Positions 12,917-25,800 of a stretch of DNA of 64,000 bases are shown one piece after another (position 1 is the stretch's first letter; each line of letters opens with the position of its first letter). The DNA is taken from assembly GCA_900380265.1 (NCBI GenBank), contig LR025083.1:1488001-1552000 (forward strand). Direction: 5' to 3'. The notes below the pieces were generated by a model. That model was given only the letters and a program-made list of their open reading frames with translations, was not told the origin of the DNA and did no database searches. This stretch comes from Serratia symbiotica (GTDB taxonomy: Bacteria; Pseudomonadota; Gammaproteobacteria; Enterobacterales; Enterobacteriaceae). The position numbers were made by a program, and so were the translations under genes.

Positions 12917-15900
12917 GCTAATTTCCTTCGATAATAAATGTAGCCACCATGGGCATGTTGTAGTCGGCATCAGTTACTTATGGAGGCACTAGAAAGTAGA
13001 AAGGAAATTCTTTAGGTAAGAGTTATCTAGGGAATAACGCTTTAAATTTAAACTACTTTACTCAATATGTCGTGCATAAATACACCTGTACCACGGACCA
13101 GGTTTATTAACTCATGGCCTGACTTTAATAGCAACTCTTTTTATCATAGCACGCTATAAAGAAGGACATGAAACACCTAGGATTTTTGCATAACGCTTAG
13201 CTTCTCATCATCTTTCTTAGCTAGGCAAGAGAGAAAGGGTGAAATTTATCTTCTACAATGGTAAATCAGCGATAAGAGATTGATCGCACGATACCCTAGA
13301 GGGTTACACCACTAAGCGCGGTGCTATTTTACCCTAGCATACCCATTCCACCAAAGTCGGAATGGGTAGAATATCAGCTAACTCCCTTACTCACTTTCTG
13401 CGCAATATTATTCACGATCTACTATCCTGCTTCACTTTACTTCTTGAGCGCTGTGTCGTTAAACACCTTAGACAAATACTTTGCGATAGGACTTTATCCC
13501 CTAGCTAGATCGACCGCTAGGGTTCTGAGAATGCATTCATAATGACGATACCGAAACTTTCGGGAAATACTCTCCTGGAATCTGCTGGTTGGTTTCCTTA
13601 CTGGTTAATGACTTACTATCTTACCGAATGGCCCGCAATGGAATTTTTCCAAAGATGGGTGCCCTTGTCTGCTAGAAACCTTTAAGCTGTACCAAGACCA
13701 AGTAGATTTAACAAACCACCACGATCGCTAAATTACTCAACAAGACCCTAAGCACTGATCTTGGTGTGGAAAATGGCGACTAGGCACAAACCCCAGCACC
13801 AATATCAATTACTTAAAATAGTGGTGCACTAAATCTTTCAAATTTAATTAAATAAAAATAAACCCTTAGTTTCAGCACTATTAACTTAATACTCAAAATA
13901 AGACGCATGCCTGTTTCTATAGATAATCCTTAGGTGTCACCGATAAAACATACGCATACTTAATACGAAAAACAATTGATATATTCAGTATATTAATGCT
14001 TGCCATTTTCAATTCCTCATCATGCATACAACGCATCTTACAATCCCGTAGTTACTTTTCTATACTCCTTTCAGAGTCTCAGGTTTTTAAATGTGAGTGA
14101 CAGTATTAAGGCTTCAGCGAGAGCGAATATTGATTCTTCACTTGATTGAACAATTAGTTAAACAACAAAAGATCACATAACTCAATAGAAACAGATAAAA
14201 TCCGAAGAGGCCACTCAACGCTAACAGCTCCTCATTATTATATCCACGATGATATGTTTGTTATTATCCTGACCGCGACCCGAATGATTCTAAAGAACTA
14301 GCCAATCTGGGAACCACCAATGCAATCTGTGCAACACAAATATTAATTAGCTAACCTCGCTCGCTGTCTCAGCGTACTTACGCAACATTGATGCAGGGTG
14401 GGAATCACTGATTCAGCCTAGCCAAACACCTCGAACCCAGTATACAAAAGCATAGTCATCGCCTGCAGCCGCAACAATTTCTGCTGTTCAGGCAAACAAG
14501 CTCCCGAGATTAAACAAGGCACTTTCTGATCACATTATCAGACAATGACCTCAAAGGCCAATAATAATGATCGCAAGTATGTTACATACCATCATGACTA
14601 TAGCGTAAAACTAGAACAGTAGTCCGCAACTGTACTAAATAGTAATTTGGTGATTCCGATTCACGCTGTACAATAATCTATTGTATTAGTTTAAATTGAG
14701 TAATAACAATTACACTGTACTCTTATTAACCCAACTAATTGTACGACAGCTTTACTTAATACTAATCCCTCATTCAGCGTGCTAATAATATATATTCTAT
14801 CATTTACTACCTCCTATGCTTTAACCCAGTTACTTAGAAATATTTACAGCATATTCCCTCTATTTTCTTACCCAATTAGAATGTGCTAACGCTACCCATC
14901 TCATATCCAATATGACAAGATGGAACGAATTTATTGCTATTCGGGGGGCAATGCTATTTTTTTTGATAATCAACCACCGAGTTATAAACCCGGTTTGTAC
15001 TCACTAAAAAGCACAACGATATCAGCATATTTACTATTGGCAATGTGTCACTTCTAGTCATTTTCTAAAGATAGAATAGCAGTGCTATGCTAGATTAATA
15101 GAACTGTGCTCACTGAAGCTGAGTTAATGCACGTACCCGCAGCCAGTCAGCCACTTTATCACCTGACCTGGATGATAAAGGAATTAGATTAATAAACAGG
15201 CCAGCCTGCCCTAGGAACCGATTATAATTCAATGCTAGATAGAGATTCTTTTGAAATTAAAGAAGTGTGTTCATTACACTAGCAAGTAGCACCTGCAATG
15301 AATTTGATAGATACTACAAATCTTAAGCTTTCGTAGAAATACATCTAGGTGTATTATATTGATCACGAAAGAGAAAATATCCATATAAGCGCTGATACTA
15401 AAGGGGACCTATTGGCTGACCATGCATGGTCAGAATACTAAAAAGAATTTTCCGCATCAAGATAACACGCATAACATCACCACGATGCTCTCGGCTGCGA
15501 TATCTAAAGTATCACATTGGTATATCCGACATATGAATTATCGTTATCAACCAACCTAACTCTTCTCTATGTCACGTAAAAGACACGATTATAATAGAAT
15601 CTATAACAGATAACATCACCATATTTTGTTAAGTAAAAATCAATATATCTATATGATTTAAAGTTAAATAATGATAAATAAATAAAAATAAAACGACTTT
15701 ATAAGTGCCCGTCACCTTCTACTTAGCTTATTGTATACTGAAAGTAGTTGCTTAACTTATATCAGTAGCAAATGTATTTGTATCAAAGTCCTTGTATTGA
15801 ATAGTAGCATACTGAAAACAGGGACCACTAAACCCTCACTCTTCCAAAAACATCAAGAAGACTGCACTATTTAGTGAAGCTTGACTACATCAAGGGACAA

Positions 15901-18335
15901 TAGGTAAGCATAAAAAGAGACTGTTGATCGGGTTCAGTAACCCTGGAAGCAATGAAAATTAGCAAGCACTCACTTCCATAATAAAATCGCACATACGATT
16001 AATGCCGCTAAAAACGCAACCTATTTGGATCCATTAAGGATCAAAGAAGGAGGAAACTACACAGCCTGTTAGAACCAATGGTGGAACCTAAACAGGATAT
16101 CACCATCATTGCCGATCAAAAGTGGCAAACCGTTGCTGAACATCTATAAGCCAATAGCCTATGCAGCATCTTTTTATTGACTCATTAGCCGAAGACGACA
16201 AACGGGTACTCATCGGGCGTATTACGTAAAAAAACCTTAAATAACGAATTATCCTGCAAAGTCATTAATTGGCGTACTTTACTAACATACCCAGTGAGGG
16301 CTAGATAGTAATCATTATGCATTAAGATCAAGCTGCAATAGCGCCAGGCCAAACCGGCGTAACAAGTCTATAACCTAGGCACCACATGTCCGAGGTAGTG
16401 GTTGACCTATGATCCGAGCTAGCTCGGCTGGTACATTAGGGCAACAGCTTGTCCATAGCCTCTAGGAAAGCATGAACCGTGAACTCGCCCCAATCTTGGC
16501 GTATTTATATTTCTTTTTCCGACAGTACTGGAGTAAACGCGGAGTTGCTAGAGAAATTCACACCAATCATCAAAATACTGGTATTTAACCCGATTTAACA
16601 CAGCGTTTATTGTGTTTAATGATTCCGATCTTGGCGAAACAGTGCTCGATGGAATAGCGGGAAATGACATTTTTTCTGCTAAAACTAGATCTACATCAAC
16701 CAATTGCTAGTTCAGGGTGATATCAAGGTACATTCGGCACCACACTAAACCCGTGCCGGGAAACCTAAAGTTAGGGATGCCATTGCCAATAATATGACCA
16801 TTACCTCGCTACGTTACCACGTAATCCTAGATCAAGGCAGCTCCTATATAGCTGATACGGCTGCACATACAAGTTCGGCATTACTACGTCATCAGCCTTA
16901 GACGCTGAGCCAGTACTTCTAGCTCTGCCTTTACTTGGATAGAGATATATTAATAAAGCGTTCATTGAACAAAGACCCCAAGGTGCTTTAAAGTAAGCAA
17001 TATCTCCTCCGTTACTGAAGACGCTTTTAGCTATATAACAGACAGCTACTACTTCAACAATTGGCCAGATCTATTAAAGTAACTATCAATTCATCTTCCG
17101 GTCGGAAGACAGCGTGTTTCCTAAATAACTAAAACGCAAAATTATACCCGATACAACGAAAGACATCGGATAGAATATCTAACCTATACTATTGAGATGC
17201 TTCGGCTAATATTTCCCTCCACCACTGCGCTTGCGTTAACCCATCTTTTTATAAAGATTTCAGTCACTGCCTAACTTAGTAGGTCCAGTTGAGGGCTTTT
17301 GCAGAGCGATCAATAATCCAGAGATTAACGATCAGGACATACCAATCCTCAGTATCAACACTTTTACGTAGCATCATGCTGCTATTGAGCTATAATAGGA
17401 GCAAAGCTTGCGACTCAACGCCTTTTATCTTTCTTTCAGGCCGTAATCAGCGTAACCTGACTGATTAATAACATAATCGAAATACGAGTTGAATCGTCAG
17501 ATTGTAGCAATATCTATATCAGAGATACCCGAGAAGGCACTGCTCAGTTATAAAAAAACAGGGAACTCTAAAATTGATGAATTTGGATGCACTGGAGGGT
17601 GATGTAGAGAAACATGCGTGCTGACACGTGCTTTAAGTACTACTCGGTTTCTGCAAAAGCAATCATCTTAGTGAGTATTGATAGTACCAGAGCAATATAT
17701 CCGTTGTCCTATGTCATTTAAACAGCACCCTCGTAGTGAATACCCTCAAAGCGAACTGGACGAAATCACTTTGCATAAGAGCCAACATGGCCGGGTGTAG
17801 ATTCTTAACCACAGGTTATCACTGATCATGATCAGAAACTTACTCTAGTCCACTATATGATTCCATAAAATACTGAGGTTTCATCCTCAAAAACCGTCTG
17901 GTTCTCTTGAAAGCCTGCCTGGAAGAAAGACGCGTAAACGGTGATTATAATGCCAGCGAGATAATGATAGAAACCAGAGCGAGCGTAAATTATGACTTCT
18001 GATTTCATTAGAATTATGCCTAACAGAACCATAGTGTAACCTACCAAGACACCTGGCGCAAAATTGATAGCGGGTCCTGATATTAAAAACAAGAAGTAAC
18101 TAATTAGGTGGTTTACTCATGAACCAAAACCGACTCTTGAGCTTCAGTACAGTTCATCGGTATGAAACTTAATAAAACAGAAATATATAAAACCATTCCA
18201 AGAACATTGAGGAACGTATAGTCTAAAGGCATGTAAATCCCTCAGATGCTAAAGAGACAGATTTACAGACGGATCTGCTGCAAGTCACTCAGATGCGGGT
18301 GATGAGAATTCTCGTGTCGTGGGGTGCAATAAAAA
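12917..18335. other. Non-coding eroded DNA
   Basis: About 5.4 kb with no recognisable gene. A 79-codon hydrophobic frame at 17853-18092 (minus) has no homology I can name and is within chance. Inverted repeats include a 10-bp stem at 13340-13368 and an 18-nt perfect palindrome centred on ATGCAT at 15416-15433. Confidence 0.7.
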
Positions 18336-19290
18336 TTATTTAACTACTTTTGAATATGTTCACTTCAGTAAGGTATTGAAGGCAAGTATAGATTAAACGA
18401 ACATCAAAGCCATTAGCTGCACTAAGGCACCGACTTAAAAATAAAACCAATCTTAATATTTTTCCACATAATCACGGTTTTTGACATTAAAACGGTTCGT
18501 AATATAGAGCTAAGTAAGTGTCTTTGCCATGGGGGAAATGCTCAATATTAGGATCAAATATCCATAACAGCTATTTTACCCATAACTCTGATTTACGAAG
18601 ATCTAGTATTAATTAGGTCAAAAGTGGCATGTCAACCTATATACACTCTTTATTGTATTATTGATCTTAACATCATCATCATTAAAATTCGTCACGCTGT
18701 TGGCAAGATTGAAAAATCCTATTCCTTATTCTTAGCATTAAGCCTAAATATTAAATAGCGTTCTGGCATGCATCTAGCAGAAAATGAAGGAGGAAATTTT
18801 ATCCCAGTATACTGACAGTGAATGAAGGCGATGACTTGCGTATATCTTGATGACGTTCGAAAACAAACTGAAGGGATTCCTAAATGTCATCAACAATATT
18901 TATCCTCAGACACATATCTAGCTCTATATTAGCAATCAGGGTGTAACACACCTAAATACGTGATGTCACAGTGCTATAAATTCGTCACCAATATGGTAAA
19001 ATCATAACTTAGACTCTCACAGAAGAAACTAGGAGAATGATCCTAGATACAGTTACGGTTAACTATGAGTCAAAATCTATGGAAATTAAAAAGATAGCGG
19101 ATAATCAGGAAAGTTAATAAATGGTTCGGCGTTCCAACTAATTTGTCAAAGACAAACAAGACAACAAACGCTATTAAGTCACTGAACACTGCTATCAGTG
19201 AAACCATCAAAAGTGGGTGGTGTCCCGACACGCGGCTCGCTGGGGGGACTATTTTATTTGGCAAGCACGGATGTCTAAAAAATATGCCAA
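18335..19290 (+). mobile_element. Decayed IS256-family element, copy B
   Basis: Diverged co-linear partner of the relic at 2620-3720. The plus-strand frame around 19155-19260 reads KTNKTTNAIKSLNTAISETI, which carries the IS256/Mutator-type motif TTNAIESLN (here TTNAIKSLN at 19161-19187, glutamate replaced by lysine), followed by about 25 more open codons. Upstream, around 18975-19035, the DNA is alignable with copy A. The distance between the first shared block and the TTN motif is about 808 bp here and 991 bp in copy A, so roughly 180 bp have been lost here or gained there. There is no intact frame. Terminal inverted repeats and target duplications could not be identified. Repeat status is seen; the family is inferred. 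Confidence 0.5.
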
Positions 19291-20775
19291 CCCAGAGCTA
19301 GAAGCTGCCAGTAATTCATTTTTACCGAGCCTGTAACAACCTGAGCCATCGGCATACATTCGGTGGCAATTTATACAAAGTTATTTACAGGTCACTTCTA
19401 TGAAGGAGTCCACCACCTGTCATAACCGTCTACTCAGCATTAAAGCAATGTGACGTACGAAGGCAACAGTTTCCGGCACGGAAACCTTTCACTCTGGCAC
19501 ATTTTATCCGATGGAGCAGCAAAGCCGAATCGATTAGATTAACAAGTTATACGCAGTTTGCCCTACTATCTTAGCTCCATACCCGTGATATTGGATAAGT
19601 AATGGCCAAACTACCTCACTGGGGGCGAGAGTCCTATCAATGCAATTTTACTATCCATAGTGCTAGCAACGTGCGACAGTATTAGGTAACAGCTTTTCGG
19701 ATCAGCTGGTCGAGAAAAGGGTTAATCCTTCTATTGATGGATATCTTAAGATTCAGTATCTGTGCCTCATAAGCTAGCACACCTAATACCACTTATCTTA
19801 CAGATAAGTGGGCAAGACTTTTTGAGATACTCTTTTTTCGCCCTTATAGGGCGCCTACTTAATTGGGAAATGGAATCTAGCTACTTTATATTTATAGGTG
19901 CAACTTATTTCATACAAACAAGATAATTCTTTTAGATAGCAAATAAGTAGGTATTACCCTAATCTAGGCTAGTTATCATACTTTTCTAGTTAATATTAAA
20001 TATTATATAATACTGCATTAACATCAAAAGTAATTCATCACTATTATAAATATTAAGTGGTGTCCAGTCTCGAGCTTTATTCAAAGACTGATATTCAATC
20101 TTAACAACAAATATAAAAGAAAGTTAAACAGATAACACTAGAGCTCGAGGTTCCATTTAGCAATGATTGAGCAGTTCTATCTATACCAGCACTTCTCTGA
20201 ATCAACGCCTTTAAAACTTATCTTTCTGTATTTAATAAACAAAAAAGGAAAAGAGTAGCCAAATAACCAGGACCAATAACTCCTATGCTAATATTTATTT
20301 AAAAACTATTTATGATACGGATGCTGGGTGTAGTCAATAACCATTGGCACCCCTAGTCTGGGAAAACGGTATAGAACACCACCTCATCATCCAGGCATTG
20401 CTATTTCCAAAATTATAAGCTACTATTACTGGATAGCCCTTACCATTCAGAATACAGCCAAGATAAGCTAAGAAAGTGCTGAGATGACACGGATAGATGG
20501 CAGGTATTAAAACCGTATCTAAATAACATTAGACCTATTTTATGATGCATCTATACTGAAAAGTTTTAAAAACAGATCGAAGTAGGATAATCAACCTGTG
20601 GCGATGATAAAGACCTTCCCCTAAGTGCTGTAGCAGATGAAACTAAATTAGTTTCAATATATTCCGAAGTTGAGTGCGCCAAACAAGAGCTTATATAACT
20701 TTCATTTTCTGGAAAGAATCGCATTACCGTATCAAGATACGGTATACAGCAACTCCAGAGAGACTGTATTGATCG

Positions 20776-20813
20776 GGTAAGTATCTTTATCTACCTAGAT
20801 AAAGATACTTACC
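20776..20813. repeat. Perfect 18-bp inverted repeat with 2-nt spacer
   Basis: GGTAAGTATCTTTATCTA is followed by CC and then its exact reverse complement. No gene flanks it and no T-run follows on either strand. A perfect near-spacerless palindrome of this length in otherwise eroded DNA is unexpected. Confidence 0.85.
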
Positions 20814-21916
20814 TTAATTGAAGGGAAGACTTGCATTTCAATTGCAGAGTTAGCCGGCTAAGTGTCGTTTTGTATACTAAGAAAGCAGAGTAGTAATGTT
20901 TCAATCGAAACAGTCTACCTCTATCGGAAGCTAGACATTTTTAATTAGGTGCTGTAGCTAGCTTACATACGACTGCCATTTTATACGAAAGCACTAATCA
21001 AAAATCTCTAGCGAGAAGATTTCTTAGCCAGACCGACTCCCTTCAGTACAAGTTATAACGAAGTCGATGGTTGCGACTGGCTAGGTGCTGTTATGCAATT
21101 ATTAGGACTTATCCGGGCCATTTCAGAGGCCTCTATCCTATTTGCTTCAGTGCGCGGCATGCAGATGATTATAGGCATAACAGAGATATCTTTTATTAAA
21201 AAAGCCGCAGTCATGATCCGTTCTTCTACATAGAAATCCAGTGCGCGTGGTGCTAAAAGCATGCTAAAATAGAGCAGAAAGCATACAACTCTCAGAAAAC
21301 TCATTTAGCAATTAGATATCCTGCATCGTATTAGCGGCCAGATTTACTCTTCGTATTAGATCGCTTTTATTGACACTATAGTCTATTTCTTATCTCACCC
21401 GACTTTCAGAATATAGAATTTTATGTTTTGACGATCAATTTCCTTATACATCAAGCAACTACTTCCTAAGCCATATCCTGCTTTTTAGGAGAGGCGTTCT
21501 CTATTTCCTCATAGATAGCAAGTCGTCATCAGCTATTATTACACTTTTCCATTTTACACCATATCAGGCTTGACGCTAATGATGTGAAAATTTTATGTGC
21601 GCAGACTCTGGCATACACGGTTCCATAACCTCTTAGTCCTTTACCTCTTGTTCAGGTGGTCGCTTTGATGGAGTTTACTTGTGCAAATACACTCCCTTTT
21701 AGACTAAAGTTTAGCAACCCAGTCACCAATATATTATTGCAAGGATCTCCGACAGATCTGCTCCAAAATGGCAGGCGCCAGGCATGCTTAAGATCCTGTT
21801 AAATACCAACCTTGGTTTATTCAAAATAATAACAAAGTATACGGCGTATACTGTTAATAATAGTTCTAATCGCTGTCCCATCAACTCATAAAGCATCTGG
21901 GATTGTTTAGAAGCAA

Positions 21917-21965
21917 ACTGTCTTTAAATATGGCGAAATCTGTCGCCATATTTAAAGAACAGTGC
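21917..21965. repeat. 16-bp perfect stem, extended across a bulge
   Basis: TCTTTAAATATGGCGA (21921-21936) and its exact complement (21943-21958) are separated by six bases. A further four pairs (ACTG/CAGT) continue beyond a one-base bulge. There is no adjacent gene and no T-run. Confidence 0.8.
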
Positions 21966-22769
21966 ACTTCTTCTAGCTTGCAACTTCACTCAACAAATTG
22001 CACCCAGTAATAATCCCGAAAGTACCCCCTACCTAAGAGCGACGCACTTACGTCACTGTTTCTAATGTAACAATCCAGAATATTTTGTAAGAATCAGGTC
22101 AAAAGAAATATTCAGATTGACCTAAATCCGATTGCATTACTACGAATACATTGTGATTTAGCGGAATCTACATGGACAGATATAAGCCTAGTCCCGATGT
22201 ATATCAGAAATACCTGTTGATCATTATCTTTGTTATACGGTCCTGATGCTTTATCCTAGCCACCCAGCTAAATACACTAGATTGATTGGTGGTGTGATTG
22301 AAGAAATGACTTGCCAATTCACCTTTCTCAAGCTGACCCAGTTGCAATGTGTACCCGTCGAAACTCCAAAGAGGAAAAACATTGAAAGAACATAAGGATT
22401 ATGTTCTAAATAAATCCTCCGCCTTAATATTATCTTAATATTAAAACCCAACTATCTTTATAATAAAAGATAACACTAAATTTCCACCCTATAGCCTTGA
22501 CCTAAGAACGAAGAAGTGACTCGATAAATGGCAACCACCATAATCAAAAACGAACTTTTATGGCTTTCCGTACTGAAATGAAATAGCAAACTACTTTAGT
22601 TTGCTGAGGAAATACGATCTGGTCGATAACCTACTGTTATTCTATTTAACAGCAAAACGCGTATTATGTCAATAACATAACACATCAAATTACCATCTTA
22701 ACTTAAATAAAGATAATTATAATTATGCTCATCAGTTACCTACCTTACTACTAGAGCATATTTTGTTTA

Positions 22770-22842
<73 letters not shown>

Positions 22843-22851
22843 AATATTTCC

Positions 22852-22880
22852 ATTATTATCTGCTACTAAGTCACTGTCAA
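22852..22880 (-). promoter_or_regulatory. Sigma-70 promoter of tRNA-Lys
   Basis: The minus strand has a perfect -35 TTGACA (22875-22880), a 17-nt spacer and -10 AATAAT (22852-22857, five of six consensus). The -10 ends nine bases before the tRNA 5' end, so transcription should begin only a few bases upstream of the mature 5' end. This is the clearest promoter seen in the window. Confidence 0.75.
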
Positions 22881-25800
22881 ACACTTATATGCATTCTTGT
22901 CACATAAAGTCAATCAAACCATGTTCCTAGATATAAAACTCACATGATTCCTCTTGAAATGCCAGTTTACAAATCTTCTATTGCTTTAATATCTTATGTC
23001 TACCCCTGATGCAGCACAAGGAAAATGAAACACATCTCAGACAAAATGTTGTAAATTTATTTAAAAAGCGTGATATTAACAACCAGACTTACTAAGTAAA
23101 ATCACCATAGACTAACTTACATATCCTACTCATAACAGGTAACGCAGAAGATGAGCTACGTAGTAAATTACGCTAAATAACCACTAACGTTACACTAGCG
23201 CTAAAATTATAGCTGCGACGAACTACCCCAATCACTCTATTTAACTATTCGACATAGTCGGAGACTAGTAAAGGTGACTTATCAATTACAGGAACGACAT
23301 CAGGCTGCTTGACCTTTCCATCATCATGATGCAGATCATCATTGGTTTATATTGCTCGCAGCCTGCGGATATAGCCACAATGCTGTTTTCCCTGCATCTA
23401 ATAAAGGTTACACCCTTTTATGGCACAGGATTCTTGTTCTGGATTATAAAATGATCCCTATCATTAGCCGATTCATTATTAGCCCAGTAATGATCTTTAT
23501 GCAGCTTTCGTCTCGGTCTAGCCGCCCTGCGTTCTTCCTCAAAAGAACGGGGTAATAGTAAATCACTTTTAAAAGGAATCTGCGCCTTCTTCGCTATCTT
23601 CTAGATTGCCCTATTCGTTTTCGTTAATATTAATTCAGCAGTAAGGTCGTGGGGGGGAACCAAAAAACGTGCTGACTTGCATATCATTATATTCTATATG
23701 TTCCAGCCAATGCTGATGAAATCAGTCATACATTGCCACTTGGTTGTTGTAGATATAGGATTATTTGAGTTATTTCTTCTACTTGACCTACAGGAAAGGG
23801 TGGGCTGACCAACTTTGTGGTCCTAACATTAGCCGCTTTGCTGATCACAGTGGGTGATTTTTTAACCAGTGATATACTTTTTGACTTAACAAAGAAGCAT
23901 AATCAGCCAGAGTCGTTCAGCACCCTAGCTAAACGTAGCTCTATCAGCCACAGTCTAATCTTACCATGTCTTGTATTATTCTGTGGCTCAGTCTTTATTG
24001 CCTAATTCTAACCATGATGATCATCTGACCCTTCGTCGCTATATTTGAAAATCTTGTTGATTTTAGTCTAAAGCATCAGCCATTGCTACTCCTTGGTCGC
24101 TTAGAACTACCTGACCTTCTTACAAGGAAACTCAATCTAATAAAATACCAACAAACAGACTAATTACCGGGATATGTACGGTTTCTCTACCTTGTTCTAG
24201 GACTGCCAGCATTATGTGCAAATATATACCACGTTCTTATCACTACAGTGCTCTGTCTAATGATACTCGACCTTTCCTAAATGCTACTAGAAAATAAAGG
24301 CAGCTGCATATGAGGATATCCCTCAGTGTCTGCTAGTAAACAAACCTATTGTGTAGAGACTGGGAAGACACCACACCTTTTGTCAACAGAAGAACCACTC
24401 TGACCGACAAGGCTGTTTAGGCATTAAAAACTTTTGGCGATCTACCCACTTTCAACCTCATAGAGGTGAAACAATTAATTGACAAAAAGCATACTCTCAC
24501 ACCCCTACAGGCAGTTGGTTCCCCAACTTCACAGACTTGACTAATGTCAATACAAGTACATATTTGTTCCGATTAACTTAACCTTTTCTTCTATGATTAG
24601 CGTTGCTAATTAGCGCATGATCTGATTCCAGATAATAAACATATTAAACATATTAGTTTGTTATTATTAAAGTATAAATAAAGTAAAACTTCTAACACAA
24701 TAAAAGGAAATACGCGAACGTCAGAACTCTTGGAGGCACCGTCAAATAAGTGCCGAAATATCCCAGAAATGGTGCTAAAACTGACAAAATGGCATCAGCA
24801 CACGACGCTGGTTAGCCAGTATAGGCTGTCTTTTTATAAAAATAATTTTGTGATATAAAAACATTATACTTAGCAACCTGCCAAATACGAACAGTCCTAA
24901 AATAAACGGATACATAATTAGTAGCACCGGTGAATAGTACAGACAAATAAAAGAGTGTTCTCGGCAGGCACACATGATTATTTCTGCAGGCATTATACTA
25001 CTGTATGACAGTTTATTATAGTTTCTATCGACCCGAAAACCCAAACTGTTTGCCAAGCCACATACCCGTAGCAGCACCCTAACATTCCTAATACCATCAC
25101 CGATAATGCTACCTGTAATCCGCAAGCACTAAGCGCTTGCCATCGCTTATTATCAATTCGATAACATCGAAATTAGTGTCATACTAAATTTAAGCGATCC
25201 CCCAATAAATATGTCAGGTAATTATGCACCTGCTTCCAGCTGGCGATTTCAGCAAAAGGTTGGCAAAATAAAGCGAGCTAATCTAGCTGCCCTTAGCAAG
25301 CCAGATAGATCAAAACGCACACATAATATCAACTTGATTAAAAGTAAATAAAGGTTACGATATCGTAAGCCCTTTGCAAATAGTGGACAAAATCAGCAGG
25401 ATTCAAACTACTTTTCATCAAAAGGTCTTGATCAGTTTAATTTAATTGTTCATTAATTAATCGTTTCTATTAAACGTGCTTCCAGAAATTAAAACAGAAA
25501 CGGTCTAGTTGACTGTGGCTCGAACAACCTTTGTGCAAGAAATCACCGCGCCACTAATAATTTCAGCATAACTAATAGTAATAAATGGCTGTGACTAGGC
25601 ACTTTACCTGTCGCACTCCTCTAGCCCAACGGGCTTATCAACAGCTCTTGCACATTCACACTAATCATTAGCGTTGCCCAATTCAGATAAAGACCACCTG
25701 CACGGACCATGTAGACTCACAATGCAATTATCTTCATATCACTCATAGCATTAGCAATACCTGGTGAGACTGCGGTGAATGAACTTATATCGTAAGGATG

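Larger units (their letters stand above)
19290..22769. other. Non-coding eroded DNA rich in long hairpins
   Basis: No supportable gene. This stretch holds some of the most perfect inverted repeats of the window: a 10-bp stem at 19789-19811, a 9-bp stem at 20725-20744, an 18-bp stem at 20776-20813, a 16-bp stem (plus four more pairs past a bulge) at 21917-21965, and a 9-bp stem at 22585-22605. Confidence 0.7.

Noticed and set aside
23817-24005. Hydrophobic frame faintly like a NADH dehydrogenase or antiporter membrane subunit
   Set aside because: The resemblance is a few residues and could arise in any hydrophobic stretch; no neighbouring nuo or antiporter remains were found.
24775-25125. 116-codon open frame on the minus strand with hydrophobic patches
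   Set aside because: Same chance argument; no family recognised, and the neighbourhood is uniformly eroded.
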